Shown in pieces: positions 1 through 11,865 of a stretch of DNA of 64,000 nucleotides (position 1 is the first letter of the stretch; each line of letters starts with the position of its first letter). Position numbers and translations under genes: made by a program. The notes beneath the pieces are model-generated. The model made no database searches. It was not told the DNA's origin and was given only the letters and a program-made list of their open reading frames with translations. Origin of the DNA: Pseudovirgaria hyperparasitica (taxonomy: Eukaryota > Ascomycota > Dothideomycetes > Acrospermales > Acrospermaceae). The stretch lies in assembly GCF_010093815.1 (NCBI RefSeq), contig NW_022985553.1, forward strand, positions 1,398,133 through 1,462,132, written 5' to 3'.

Positions 1-471
1 CGGAGGAATCTATTGTGAAAAGCTCGGTGAGTATAATAAAGCAAGATGCGTTGGGAAGAGTAATGGAGGGGAAGTCGGATGGGAAAAATCAAAAGTTGTC
101 AGGGCTGAAAGACAGCGGGTGGACAAGACGGAGATCAAATCGGCTTGGGCACAGCAGGTTGTAGAGGAACTAGCCTAGCCGTAGCTGACTGGTGCGGTGG
201 GGGGAGACAGGAAACAGACAGAAGGCAAAAAGGGCAGACAAAGGACGGGCGCGGCGGGTGCACGTCTGATCTGATGCAGAGGGAGGTGGGATGATGAGGT
301 GGAAGTGGAGATTTGAACAGGAGGCGCTTACCCATTGCAGTGGAAGACGAGTGGTCGATTTCGGGGGGTGGAGGTAAGGGGTGTGTCTGTGTGTGTGTCT
401 GTGTGTGTGTGTGTATGTGTGTATGTGGGCGTGTGTGTATGCGTGTGCGTATGCGTGCGCGTGGGTGGGTT

Positions 472-504
<33 letters not shown>

Positions 505-1199
505 GTAGGTAGGTTTCAGCAAGCCGTCTGGTCTGCAAAAAGTAGTAGTCGTCAGTAGTAGTCGCTTCAGCTTCTTTGTTGCGTAGGAGTAGTGACAGGC
601 TGACTGGCTGGCTAGTACTCACCTCGACAGGGATGGATGCGCTCTTCAATCGTTGCTGTGAAGGCTCAGACCTGTCAGCGATCAAGTCGCGAAAAAAGAG
701 GTCGCTACTGCGGAGACGCTGGCAGAGACACGAGGGACATACTAAAGCGAGGTAATTGATTGTGATCGCTGGTTACAAGTCCTCGCGTATCAGCAAGTCC
801 GAAGTGCCCGTCAACTACGATAAGTTAGAAGCTTGTCTGACAATCAGGCATCCAGCTGTGGTCCTGTTAGGAAACGTCCGAGGAATCCTGATGCGAGCAT
901 GAAGAAATCCCTGGTTCGCGAACGGTATCGAGGTAGGCGTATGCGGGTTACGCCAAGAGTGCGACTGCGTGTCACAACTGCAGGTGGTAAAGGATCGTGT
1001 TTGATGACAAAACGATATCCATGACAGCCCGCCGGCTGCACCAATGAAGATAGTCGCTATGCGGGCCGAGAAGGGCAACCGGCTCGGTGTGCGTGTATCA
1101 AGCAGCTTGTGTGAAAAGATACTGCAGCAAGCTACACTTGAAGAAGGTTGAAACAGGATTCAAATCGTCCAGGTCGAAGGGATTGGCCTTGAATCCCAT
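1..1199 (-). CDS. Possible 5' exons of a gene running off the left edge (tentative)
   Basis: Four minus-strand pieces fit together in phase. They are 1138-1199 (ATG at 1199, 20 codons plus two bases, beginning [12 protein letters not shown]), 623-671 (acceptor CTGACAG, donor GTGAGT, ending KSASIPVE), 332-386 (donor GTAAGC, reading [14 protein letters not shown]) and 1-9 (after acceptor AATAG at 10-14), which continues outside the window. Each junction keeps the frame open. The introns would be about 466, 236 and 322 bases, far longer than elsewhere here, and the middle one holds the GT microsatellite. Weak points: the donor at 1137 is GTGTAG, and a stronger donor GTAAGT at 1243 points to a different 5' structure. 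The family is not recognised. The pieces could also be partly untranslated leader. Sequence to the left or RNA reads would settle it. Confidence 0.3.
381..502. repeat. GT/CA microsatellite
   Basis: An imperfect dinucleotide tract, nearly all GT on the plus strand with CT, AT and GC interruptions. Its final part is an uninterrupted GT run from about 471 to 502. It falls inside a proposed intron of the left-edge gene, just upstream of that intron's possible CACAG acceptors. It produces artificial Thr-His and Cys-Val reading frames in the six-frame translation. Confidence 0.95.
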
Positions 1200-1396
1200 G
1201 ATTGTGTCCGGGGTTGGATGTGGGGAAAAGAAAAATAACTTACGCGGAAGAGAGCGGTGCAAAATCTCGAATGCAGTCAGGCAAACGGAAAATAGCTTGA
1301 TGGCTTGCTTCTTGGGCGATTGAAACAAAGGTTCAACCAAGTGTGAGATTTGCGGGAAAAGAAGTGTGTGATTGATTGTGTGCAGCGGTGACGGAG

Positions 1397-1432
1397 GGTG
1401 GTGGTGGTGGTGGTGGTAGTGGTAGTGGTAGT
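1397..1432. repeat. GGT/AGT trinucleotide repeat
   Basis: Seven GGT units followed by alternating AGT/GGT units on the plus strand. On the minus strand it reads as an ACC/ACT run in the probable 5' leader or promoter of the left-edge gene. Confidence 0.85.
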
Positions 1433-3266
1433 AAGGCAAGGTAGGATTAGTAGCAGTGAGGTAGTAAGTAGGTAATTAGTGCAGCTGCCTAATACCTGTG
1501 AGTGGTGGTGGAGTTTGGTTTTTTTCTTTCGGGAAGGCGCGTCAACATGTCGCTGAACCCGTGAAGTTGTGAAGCGACAAAAAGACCCCGAGAGCGCGAG
1601 AAAGCCAAGCGCGGTCAGTGGTCCAAGCTTCTCTTCCGCCGGTTGATGCTTCCTTCTCAGGAGTGGTGCTTCATGCTTCCTTCCTCTTTGCCTTATCATC
1701 GTCTTGGGCCTCCTCGTGTTCTCTCTCACCTGTCAACATCACTCCAGAAGAAACAGTCACCATTATCATAATTACATCCATACTTCAAGAACTCTTTAGC
1801 GAACTTGAACACATTACCCCACCGAGCACGAGACGAGTATCTTACTGTCTTTGAGAGTTTAGTTGTAAATGCAAAAGTAAAAAAGTACTCTCAGCTCGGT
1901 CCAAGCCCCACCACTACTAGCATCCAACTTGTAAACTTGCCTGTAAGCTGCCGGCATGGTGTTGCGCCGGCGCATCCTCTCTGCAGCTGGTGTGCATGTC
2001 ACATATGCCTCTACCTCTTCTTCCATCTAGTCGTCCTGCATTCATGCCAGCCAAGCCATCACATCCTCAGTGAGAACATGGAAATTGATATATGCACACT
2101 GTCCGTCCCTTTGATATCTTGACCTTCCCAGAGCCAAAACCGCGAGGTCTGCTCAGCAGTCCACCATGTCACACGCAACAGTAATGGAATAGTATATAAT
2201 ACAAGCCCACTTCGTTTCGAGCACCTCAATGTCCAAGCGGAGCAGTGCTGCTGCAAGGTCTTTCTGAGTTGCAGGTGGCCCAAAGCCATGCCAGATGTGT
2301 ACAGAACAAACACATCGGCGGCCAAAATCGCCCAGGCATCGCATTTGGATGTACTATTATTATGCACCTGCAAAGAGTGACTTGCTCGTCACCATGATCC
2401 CGGTCTCTGTTGCATTCCCGCTTCCCCAAAATGTCCTTCTACGCTGTTGCAATGCCTTTCTTTTTCATCATCACTGACTGTTGCCTCGCCCATCATGCTG
2501 GAACGCTCTGCTTCATGTCAGTCTAGGTGTAAACTATCAATTACCCTTGTAAGGTTTTGTGCTCCACCACATGAAGCTAGCTGTATCACTTAGCGCCGTC
2601 GACCTGAGGACAATGTTGGTCAGTTCCAGAGAATGCTATGAACAGCTTTATCAATTACAAGCCGGTGCATCGCTCCTTGACGTCTCGTCGCCACTATCAT
2701 ACCGTGCTCGCTGTTCGACTTCGCAGCAGCTCCTTCGTGCAATTAACCAAACATCTGATGCATTTCAAGCCTCTTGCCAATGCGCATACTCTTGAGCAGG
2801 GACTACCTGAGGGTTCATAGAACGGTCTGAAGCGACAAGAGCAGGAAAAACACTTTTCCTCGACGTTCATCTTTCCGGCTGACGTTGTCAAGGGTCTGTT
2901 GGGCTTCGTATTCTCCAGTGGTACCATGAGTCAGCTGCGCGAGTGTATCTCGGAGACTCGACCGACATGACCGAGTCTATCCCGAGCCTCAACCGAATGT
3001 ATAGCGTGTGGGACGAAAAAGTCTCCATGATTGGTCAAGATAAGACTTGCTTGGTGGGTTTCTGATTTCAGACTCCATCAAAGACCGAAACATCACCGGA
3101 AGGCTTTGCTTCATCCACAGCAAAAGAGCGCAAAGTGTTGGAAAATGCTGAACTTCGCTCGGAGAAATTTCGCGGAAAGCGTTTCGAAGATGAATATATG
3201 TACCACAGTTCAAGATGACGACCCAGAAGATTTTCTTCAATTTTCATCCTACTATGATTCGCGAAT
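1433..3266. other. Intergenic, no supported gene
   Basis: Several short open frames exist on both strands, none with a recognisable domain, splice pattern or convincing start. The stretch separates the proposed left-edge minus-strand gene from the plus-strand MFS transporter, so it probably holds two divergent promoters. No clear TATA box was found close to the MFS start. Confidence 0.6.
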
Positions 3267-5172
3267 ATGCTTGGAGGTACCAGTCTTCATATTGGCAATC
3301 GTGCCGCAGAGCGTAGTGCCGTAATTGATGTCCAATCCCAAGCCGCGAGAAACCATATGATACCATCGAACGAACCGTACGGAGAAGATCTTATCAACCT
3401 CCCTTCGCGAACGCTTTCGCAAAATGCTCGACTCGACGAATATACCAAGGAGACAGTCGATGGCGTAATGACCGACGTGCGGTCCAACAAGGCTGGAGAC
3501 ATCGAGACGTGGGAGCTAGTGACTTGGAAGATAGAGGATCCAGAGAACCCGAAGACGTGGTCAAAAGCAAGGAAGTGGTACATTACCATGGTGATCGCTC
3601 TGACTTGCTTTGTTGTTGCTTTCAACAGTGCGGTGGTTACAGCAGATATAGCTGGAGTCTCGGAAACCTTCACTGTCTCCGAAGAGGTCGCTCTTCTCAC
3701 TATCACGCTGTTCGTAGTCGGTTTTGGTGTGGGTAAGTCGATGCATTATGATCGCGTCAAACACTGCTGATCAATCAGGTCCAATGGTATTTGCGCCATT
3801 CTCTGAGATCTTTGGAAGGAAACCAGTATATGTGGTTACGCTTTTGATCGCTGTCGTCTTCATCATTCCCGGAGCTGTTGCACCAAATATTGAGACGTTG
3901 CTAGTCGCACGAGCCATCGATGGTATCGCATTCAGTGCTCCCATGACCCTTGTTGGGGGAAGTCTCGCCGACATCTGGAAAACCGAAGAACGTGGTGTGC
4001 CAATGGCTGCTTTCAGCGCAGCACCTTTCATTGGACCTGCCATAGGTCCTTTAGTTGGAGGTTACCTTTCAGATGCAAAGGGTTGGCGATGGCTTTACTG
4101 GATCCAGCTCATCCTCTCCGGGGTAGTCTGGTGTTTGATAACATTCACTGTCCCCGAGACTTATGCCCCAGCACTGCTCAAGAAGCGAGCAGCAAAACTT
4201 CGAAAAGAGACCGGCGACGAGAAGCATGTGACGGAGCAAGATATCGATAAGCGGCCAATTGGTGCTCGTTTGAAGATTTTCTTACTGCGGCCATTCCAAC
4301 TCTTATTTCAGGAGCTCATTGTGTTCCTTATTTCCCTATACATGTCGGTTTTGTACGGCCTGTTGTACATGTTCTTCATCGCGTAAGTCGGACTTTATGC
4401 TCACTGTAATATCAATGACTGCTGACCACCCAATTGCAGATACCCGATCATATACCAGCAGCATAAAGGTTACACCGCTGGCAAGACAGGATTAATGTTC
4501 ATTCCTCTTGCAGTCGGTGTGGTTGTCAGTGCCGCTTGTGCGCCGTTTGTGAACAAAAATTATCTCAAAGTGGCAGCCAAATACAATGGACGTCCGCCTG
4601 CAGAAGTGCGCCTCATCCCAATGATGTTCTCATGCTGGTTCATTCCGGTTGGCATGTTCATCTTCGCGTGGTCTTCATATCCGCAATTTTCATGGGCAGG
4701 TCCAGCCATGGGTGGTTTCTCGGTGGGCTTCGGCTTCATATTCCTCTATAATTCAGGTGCGTACGAGATTTTTTTCCGGCGTTATCATGCTAATATTTCG
4801 GTTGTCAGCAAACAACTACCTTGTCGATTCCTACCAACATCAGGCGGCGTCTGCACTAGCCGCCAAAACTTGCATACGTAGTTTCTGGGGCGCAGCAGTA
4901 GTGCTGTTCACAATCCAGATGTAAGCGACCTAAATCGTGCTCTTACGATCGGCACACATCTAATCGTCTTCAGGTACGATCGCATGGGTGATCAGTGGGC
5001 CAGTTCTCTTCTAGCGTTTATAGCTCTGGCATGTTGTGCGATCCCGTTTATCTTCTACTACAAAGGAGCTGCGATTCGCAAACATTCAAAGTATGCTTAC
5101 AGTGGTGACGATGAGGAGAGTTTCGAGTCTGCCAATAAAGAGGTTGATAGTTCTGGCTCCTCGCAGTTTTAA
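3267..5172 (+). CDS. MFS drug/polyamine-type transporter (DHA1, 12 TMS)
   Basis: A plasma-membrane proton antiporter of the DHA1 family, which exports drugs, polyamines or other small toxic molecules; the substrate cannot be told. Five exons: 3267-3732, 3779-4382, 4440-4756, 4809-4920 and 4974-5172. All four introns (46-57 bases) are GT..AG and keep the frame, giving 565 residues. After a hydrophilic N-terminus (about 110 residues, with the [13 protein letters not shown] sequence typical just before TM1) come TM1, the loop motif SEIFGRKP (motif A) and the TM5 antiporter motif [15 protein letters not shown] (motif C). A charged central loop follows TM6, then six more segments and a short acidic tail. 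An in-frame ATG at 3357 is an alternative start. A Zn2Cys6 gene follows 1.1 kb downstream on the same strand and may regulate it (inference). Confidence 0.93.
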
Positions 5173-6282
5173 CAGGAGAAGCAGGACGTTTAAATGGGCT
5201 TCCCTTTGCAATCGCGCCGACAAGCGACGTTTCTGGAGCTTTTATATCAAGGCAGTATGCCTTCTTGTTCTTTGTAATTGATGTTCCGCGCCGTTTATGG
5301 CATACGCATTGGGACCGGCGTAGATGATTGAGATACTTTGGCATTTAGATGGTAGCGTGTAATGATATGGGAAGAAAGCATAGAAGAAAGCATGGAGAAC
5401 AGAGTTGAAGTAACGTTCACCGCGTCTTGCTGTGGGTCCAAATTAGTAAAGAGGGACGACCCGCCGGGAGCTCGAAATCGCCGCGAGGATCAGTCAACGG
5501 ACTTTCGCAGACTTTCCAGGTTGAACGCTTTCTCCTCCCGTCTGCGATCAGCACCAGACCGTTGTGATGTTTGTGTACCAGGAGTTCTCTGTTCAACATG
5601 ATTTGACGGTGGTTCCTGGTGGTTCCTGAGCAATGAGAGGAGACAGCGTCGGGGAATTTAGGACTGAAACTATCACAATTGCCCGCTGCGTCAAACAAGT
5701 CATACTTTACGATGAATCCATGGAAAGATTGACAACTCGTAGATATGTAGGTATCCAAAGAAGATATTACAGGAGCTTTGGGCATCGTAGCTTTAGCAAG
5801 CCTTCCTGTTTGCTACTGTAGCATATCTTGTAAGCACCTAAACAGTTATCAGAGAAGCGACTCATTTCACGTCGACTGCGCAGAGATTCTTTGATATGCG
5901 AAAAAGCTTGTAAGTAGCGTACTGTGGACCAGGACCAGAATCTGTAACAGCGTAGAGATCCTGTAACAAAGTGGACCGAGGCACCTCTTTACAACCAGCA
6001 CAGCCCCCGCAATGGTGAAGCCATAGTACGTGACTTATACGAGGACGATAGGGAATTGTTGATAATCTGAAGAAACAAATGCCATAGCGTGACGAATTGC
6101 AATAAATCAAGCTTTTGAATGTGGATCACTGCACCTATGTCACTAATCCTCTCCCAGTAAAGCTGACCGCCAAGACGACCAACCAGCAGTCCCGTATGTC
6201 CGTGAGCTGGACGCGCTTGAGCATTTTGACCATCACGTCACATGCGCGCGATGCCTTGCATTGAGATCTTTTGTTCTTGAGA
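5173..6282 (+). other. Intergenic between MFS transporter and Zn2Cys6 gene
   Basis: This holds the 3' region of the transporter gene and the promoter of the regulator. Short overlapping frames on both strands (for example 5417-5785 minus) have no recognisable features. No RNA gene or repeat was seen. Confidence 0.6.
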
Positions 6283-8700
6283 ATGGATATGGATACAAAC
6301 GGAGCTTCACCGTCGCAGTCGCAGCCACCACTATCGCTCCAGGAAACGCCGCGCGCGGACGTTGATGATATCCTCCGGAGGAAAAGGAAAGCTCGCGAAT
6401 ACAAGGTGCGTGTGTAGACTGAGCCTCTTGTGAACTCTTAATATATGCCTCGTGGCGCTAGACATGTTATCAAAAGAACTCTCGGGATCGTTAAAAATAT
6501 CAGACTGACTTTAGCGCAGGCCTGCTATCCATGTCGACAGCGAAAAGTAAAATGCGACCAAAATGTGCCATGCAAAACATGTATCGGTATGTCAACATGA
6601 CAGACGCCTGCCCGCCTGATTATACCCTTATCTGACGCGCAAAAACACGCTCTCACAAGTACTAAGATTTGAGCAGTGCGAGAACACCCTGAACTATGCA
6701 CGTATCATCCGCCGACAGAGACCCATCCGCCCGCGAAACGAGCGCAAATACATCCTCCCTCGAGTGGCGTTGAGTTGCCGAATGGAATCATAGATTACGC
6801 TGCTGGCACAGTAACACTGTCAAGAGAAGACTGGGACAGAATATGCGCAAAGCTCATAACGATGGAGAACTCTATGTCGGAGTTGCGAGGGTCTATAAAG
6901 AATCTGGGAGATAGAACACCCCCAAGCCAATCACAAGCCATACAGCACCCGGCTCAGCAGGCCATGATGACAGGGGAGAATGGCTCTTCGAACGGAGATC
7001 TAGAGTTGAGCCATATTCGAACACAAGGGATACATACGACCAATTCATTGACGGGTGAGACTGTCCACGTCGGAGGTGGGTCAGTGCCTGCTTTGATAAT
7101 GGCTCTAGGCAGAGGTGATCTTGAAGTCCCTGGTGTTCAGGAGCTTTTGGGGAAGAAGAGCATACTACCACTTTTCGGACTAGACAATGAAAGCGCAACT
7201 TATCCCTTCGTGGATCTTTGGGGCTTACCTCATGGCTCCATCATGAAAGCGACCGAGATATCAGGCGCCATTCCTAATGATCAGGATTGCCTCAGCTTGT
7301 TCAGGTATCATCGAGAAACTGCTCATATTATCTATCCAGCGCTAGTAGAGATTGACAAATTTGAAGCCGACTTAATGCTGTTCCTTATCAATAGAGCGAA
7401 CACTCAACAAGGCGATGTCAATGATGGGATCACAGAGCAATCCATTTATGGAAAAAACCTACACTGGATCGGTCTATTCTTTGCTGCCTTGGCATCAGGA
7501 TGTCAATGCTCATCGATGCCTCGAAAAGAGCGGGACTTGACGTCTCAAGTTTATGTCTGCTGCAGTTTTGAGTGTTTGCGATTTACCAACTTCCTATCTC
7601 AGCCTACCATGGAGACGATCCAGACTTTACTGATATTAGGCAATGTCATATCAAATAACATGAATGCTGGTGTCGCATGGTCACTGATGGGGCTGACTGT
7701 GCGGCTGTCGCAAAGCATCGGCCTTCATCGCAGGTGTCCTGACACGACTCCTGCGGAAGTCATGAAAGTCCGATGTAGGCTATGGTGGATGACTCTTTGG
7801 CAAGACACCCATCTATCGATATCGTACGATCGGCTAGCAGCTTCAGCCATGACCGATGGCTACCCTTTCCCGAGCGACGACATATCGTCGCCAGGTCACC
7901 GGTCATATGCTGAATCAATGTACCGGCTCGTCAAGTGTGGCCTGTCCATCTTGGAAGACCGTTCCAAACCGCAAGATTCCGACAGAGCTCTACAAAGAAT
8001 AACGGATCACCGAAACGAGCTGCAGAGCGTCGTTCTTCAAGCAGCTGACTTTCTAAGAGACTCCAGGAGATGTCGATCGATGCGAGATCAGCTTGAGCAT
8101 TGGGCCCTATACCTCTACATGTCGTACGTAACATCAGAGCTTTGCCGGCCAGCCCTCAATCCAAGCAACGCCAGACTTGACTTATCAAAAACGCTTCGCA
8201 AAACTTGTGTCGACGCACTTACAAATACGGTTGAAGCATTCCTGGGCCTGCAAAATATGACGGCTTTTGCCAGCCGTTCATGGGTTGCCGTGCATCGAGC
8301 TCTTAGCTCTTCGCTTCTTCTCACGGTCATTGGTGAAACGCAGCGAAATGAGCGAGCGAAAGCACTGATATCGAACCTCGTCACCATACTTGGTGAAATT
8401 ATCTCCAAAGTTGACCCCGTTGAGATGTCAGCGCCTATCACAAGATCTATTGCAGCTTTACGAAGGCTGGTAAACCTTCCTGAAGGCCCTATCGTTCCTG
8501 TACCAGAGAGCTCCAACACAGGCTCACCTGTGATGGTGCACAATCTGGAAAATATCCAGAACCTACTCAATTTCGACGACCCGACCTACGGGAGCGACAA
8601 TTCTCTTGCTGGTCTGGATGCAGACCAGAGTCCGTACGCGCTCGTGGACTCTATTATCTGGGGAGGCAATGGAAAGCAAGCAGGTCATCCGCCTGTATGA
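6283..8700 (+). CDS. Zn2Cys6 transcription factor with fungal-specific TF domain
   Basis: A nuclear DNA-binding regulator of 737 residues. Exons: 6283-6405, 6520-6586 and 6677-8700; the introns (114 and 90 bases) keep the frame. The zinc cluster has Cys43, 46, 53, 59, 62 and 71, giving CX2CX6CX5CX2CX8C, with the basic RQRKVK between the second and third cysteines. The 67-base second exon carries five of the six cysteines and the third exon supplies the last, so skipping exon 2 would remove DNA binding. The middle of the protein carries the regulatory domain of the Fungal_trans type, including a GLTVRLSQSIGLHR helix near residue 400 and an RLWWMTLWQDTHLS sequence near 431. The target genes are unknown. 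The upstream MFS transporter is the obvious candidate by position, but this is inference. An in-frame ATG two codons later is an alternative start. Confidence 0.9.
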
Positions 8701-10402
8701 AACAGCATGTCCTTTCAATACAACAATCTTTGAGAGTCTTGTGCTCCATCCCAACGGTAAGGGTCAGATCAAACCCCGACCCAAAGCTCAGACTCGCACC
8801 TTATTGCCGTGCTCAACTTATGGCGCGGCGTATAGAAGTCCGTGATGCTGTCTGAGAAGGACCAAGTCGTCACACTTTACGGAAAGGAAGACATCAGATA
8901 ACCAAAATCAAAGACCAACACACTTTGTGATTTCCACGTATTTGGTCGTCGGTGTATACATGGTTGATATTCCTGGCTGCCGTTTGAGAGACCACGTGGT
9001 CTAGTCCTACAAGTCCGACACGTGTGCGGTACTTCTTACTCGCCTGATTGGAGTGTCTGGCAGTGAATTGCAGTTCATGCGCCTGAATCTATGCGTTTCG
9101 TGCTGCAGCTTGTCTGTTGGCTTGTGAACATGAAGCAAACGCAAGGCAATACTCTACCACCCACGCAGCAGTTTAGGCGTGGGCAGTCTGTACCAGAACA
9201 GCGATATACATAATCCACGGTAAGATGTCTGCGGAATACGTGCACAGTAACTGTTGCAATCTCATTCGCATATATGAAAGTGAACGTGTAATGACCAGAT
9301 CCTCCTCTATGGTCCTGTTATCACCAATTGACTTATCCCACGGCCAAACCTTTGTATATACTGTGCTAGCGCTTATGAGTATGGATGCTGGATATCTCGG
9401 TAATATAATGAAGCGGAGGGCTGAAGCACCGATGCCTGAATATTTATTCAGAGCTACATATGACGTCGATGTCTGTCTTTAGCTGTCACTCTCGGGTCGA
9501 ATCTAGCAATCTTAGCAATGTGCCTACCATCCGGAGCTTTAAATCGGACCTCTAGAGGAGACTCCCAAGAACCTACTCAATGCTCATTCTGCGTCTCTAC
9601 AAGTGTAACAATCATGATCAGATGCTTTAGTTTATTTGCTACTCTTTGCCTCGTAGACTTGTAAATCATATGTCGATATATACCGTTCGACAGCCCGACA
9701 AGCCTTGTACTGGTTGCCGTATAGTCGCTGCATGTACTATAATATTGAATGAATCTTTCTGAAATGACACAGGTTAGTACTAGTCACCAGGCCTCTGGCA
9801 GTGCAGAGAGGTTTCTGCTAGTCTTGACTTGCGGAAATCTGTTAGTATTCAGATACGCCGTGCTAGGCCCATAGTATGACGAATTGTGTGATCATCTTTG
9901 GAGGTATGTAGATATCGCATTCGTTTTGACTCTCGTCATCGGGACTGATCCTGATTGTTTTTAGGTTTAGCGACAAAATTCGAGCAAGTATCCATGGAGA
10001 TACCGCTGTAACGTGGAGGTGGCGGATGTGTCAAACTTAGAGATCTGGTGTAGATGGGCGTCATAAAAGTTAAGCTACAAAGATGTTGATGTCACAATTT
10101 CCAAGTGTACGTCAAATCATCCCCGGGCAGACATTGTTAAGCACCCAGAGCTCTCAACATGGTCACATGAGTGAACGTGCGGACGGTAGGGTACTGCTTC
10201 TGAACAATGACTTGGAAGCTGCATGAAAGGTGTACCTAGTGCTGGATATACTCAATCCGTCGCGTCCCTCTTGAATACAGATTCCAACGCGTTAAAAGAG
10301 AGAATTATACACCTTTGTCTGAGAATCTCAAGGCTGCAAGAACCCGAGTCGACCTTCCCACACTATCACCTCACCACCACACGCAGCGCGCATTCTTACA
10401 AC
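8701..10402. other. Intergenic, no supported gene
   Basis: The 3' region of the Zn2Cys6 gene followed by about 1.6 kb without a coding signal. An 85-codon frame at 9225-9482 has no family features, no intron signals and no typical leader, so it is not called. Confidence 0.6.
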
Positions 10403-10572
10403 ATGAGCACCCCACAAGTCCCTCACAACCAACGCATGCTCGAAGAATACCACCGCACAACAGCAAGACTCAATATGTAAAGACACCTATGACTCCATAC
10501 CACCACCGCGCCCTGAGCAAGTACCAGCAGGACCACGGTATCGAGCACGAGCACGGTGAAAACACACATTAG
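10403..10572 (+). pseudogene. Possible small orphan gene or relic, frame broken near 10478
   Basis: From an ATG at 10403 a short hydrophilic peptide of 25 codons (ending TTARLNM) stops at 10480. The next frame over is open through the same point and ends TPYHHRALSKYQQDHG...ENTH at 10572. The two halves have a similar polar, His/Gln/Tyr-rich character, as if one small protein of about 55 residues were interrupted by a frame change. An intron using GTAAAG at 10478 and CCAGCAG near 10530 is possible but leads to a different, unconvincing tail. The upstream leader is rich in CAC/CTC, as in many fungal 5' leaders. The TP..HH..L.K pattern faintly recalls the start of the small gene at 11304. No function can be given. 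Confidence 0.2.
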
Positions 10573-11303
10573 CGGCATTGCCTTGACGTAGAGGTTGTGA
10601 GAAGGGCAAGAGGACGCGTGTACGCGATATCCCGCAAACTCTGTCTATTAAGATGAGCTATAAGTAGATACACATACTTTATACGGAGATGTTTAGGCTA
10701 TTGATTGTATATGTGTGCTTACTTCAGCTGTTGACGTCTTCTCTTGCGCGATATCCCCCTGGGCGACTTCCTTTGCTGCTGCTGTAGACTCTATATAGCT
10801 GTGTTCTAAGTCAGAAGAAGTTATATCAAGGGGCGAGGTAGGAAGATACACCTATTGGTCAGATCTGTTATGGACTGTGAGATGCAGGACAGTCTTGTGT
10901 GATTTGGTCAAGCTGATGCTTGTGAGACGTGAGAGATATGACAAGCAGATACTTGTACTTGTGTACTTTTGTGCGCAGATTCTGACATTGCATCGGTTCG
11001 TGCTGAACAGCTGGGATCAAACTATAGACAGTGGTACTAATTATTAGATGCTTGAAGAAGCCCAGAGGATTGGTGGACGGTGTCCCAACGAATGCACTGC
11101 TGGTTTTACATCTCGTAGGCATCACTGCTGTTCACACTGTACCCGTTTGCTTTTATACATAGTATGTGAAGGTTTTGGGTGTCCGTATTAGTGCAGAGAC
11201 TACGTAGCCACTCTAAAATAACTATATATACCCGCGAGCTCCCCTTTAGACGCTCTCTCATCCACAACACCATCTCCAAACCCACCATCGATACTCATCT
11301 ACA
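10573..11303. other. Intergenic with promoter of the next small gene
   Basis: No supported coding region. The right end contains a TATA-like sequence and a C-rich, purine-poor leader of about 75 bases directly before the ATG at 11304. Confidence 0.6.
11223..11230 (+). promoter_or_regulatory. TATA box of the 86-residue gene
   Basis: TATATATA about 75 bases before the ATG at 11304, followed by a CT/CA-rich leader. The spacing suits a TATA-driven fungal core promoter with a short 5' leader. Confidence 0.5.
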
Positions 11304-11564
11304 ATGAAGTCCTTAACGCCACAAGAGCATCACCTGCTCAAACAAAAGAAAATGCTTCTCAAGATGCTCAAGGATACTCGCCAAACCGAGCAATTAAAGT
11401 TCCAGGAAGCCAACGACATGATCGATTATCCCGAAGCGACGCAGCAGGAGATCGAATATGCGGAGAGAGTCATTGACAGGTTTCAAAGATTGAAAAATAG
11501 CTGGGACATGCAGATTAAGGGTATCGAGGATGTTATTGCGGAGGAGGAAGGGAAGGGTTTTTGA
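11304..11564 (+). CDS. Small orphan protein, predicted coiled coil (86 aa)
   Basis: Single exon from the ATG that follows a CAACA-type leader. The protein is almost wholly charged and helical. It starts MKSLTPQEHHLLKQKK, and later has leucine-, isoleucine- and methionine-spaced heptads (IEYAERVIDRFQRLKNSW), ending in an acidic EEEGKGF tail. There is no signal peptide, membrane segment or cysteine. The family is not recognised. Support comes from the TATA box, the leader, the clean codon use and a similarly small neighbour 300 bases downstream on the same strand. A role as a small binding or scaffold protein would be a guess. Confidence 0.55.
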   Translation: MKSLTPQEHHLLKQKKMLLKMLKDTRQTEQLKFQEANDMIDYPEATQQEIEYAERVIDRFQRLKNSWDMQIKGIEDVIAEEEGKGF

Positions 11565-11865
11565 CCATCTGTGGGGAAAAAGGGGTGAGTTCACTTGATG
11601 TTTGTTATGAAGTGATATCAGTCCGGGAGACTTACACTGTTTAGCGTGGTGGTTTTTTCCGGTGCTCGCACTTTTGTAAATTAATTTATCCGGATTCTCG
11701 ATTGTTGTGGGTTATGAGACGGACGTGAGATCTTCTTACTTTACTCATACCACCGCGACATCTTTCTACCAATTCGATCATTCTAAATCGCAATCAAGTC
11801 AACTGTTCGTCAATTCCTCTCACTCCTTTGTATCAAGTCTAACATCCCCCACCTTCTTTACCCAG

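Noticed and set aside
170-685. 171-codon minus-strand frame with long Thr-His repeats
   Set aside because: The repeats are the translation of the GT/CA microsatellite. Only the short piece at 623-671 looks like an exon, and it is used in the tentative left-edge gene.
3267-8700. Secondary-metabolite gene cluster around the MFS transporter and Zn2Cys6 gene
   Set aside because: No synthase, synthetase, terpene cyclase or tailoring enzyme is present on either side within the window.
9490-9510. GGGTCGAATCT, resembling a tRNA TPsiC arm
   Set aside because: It lacks the GTTCGA core, and no cloverleaf or A-box could be placed upstream; no tRNA gene is called anywhere in the window.
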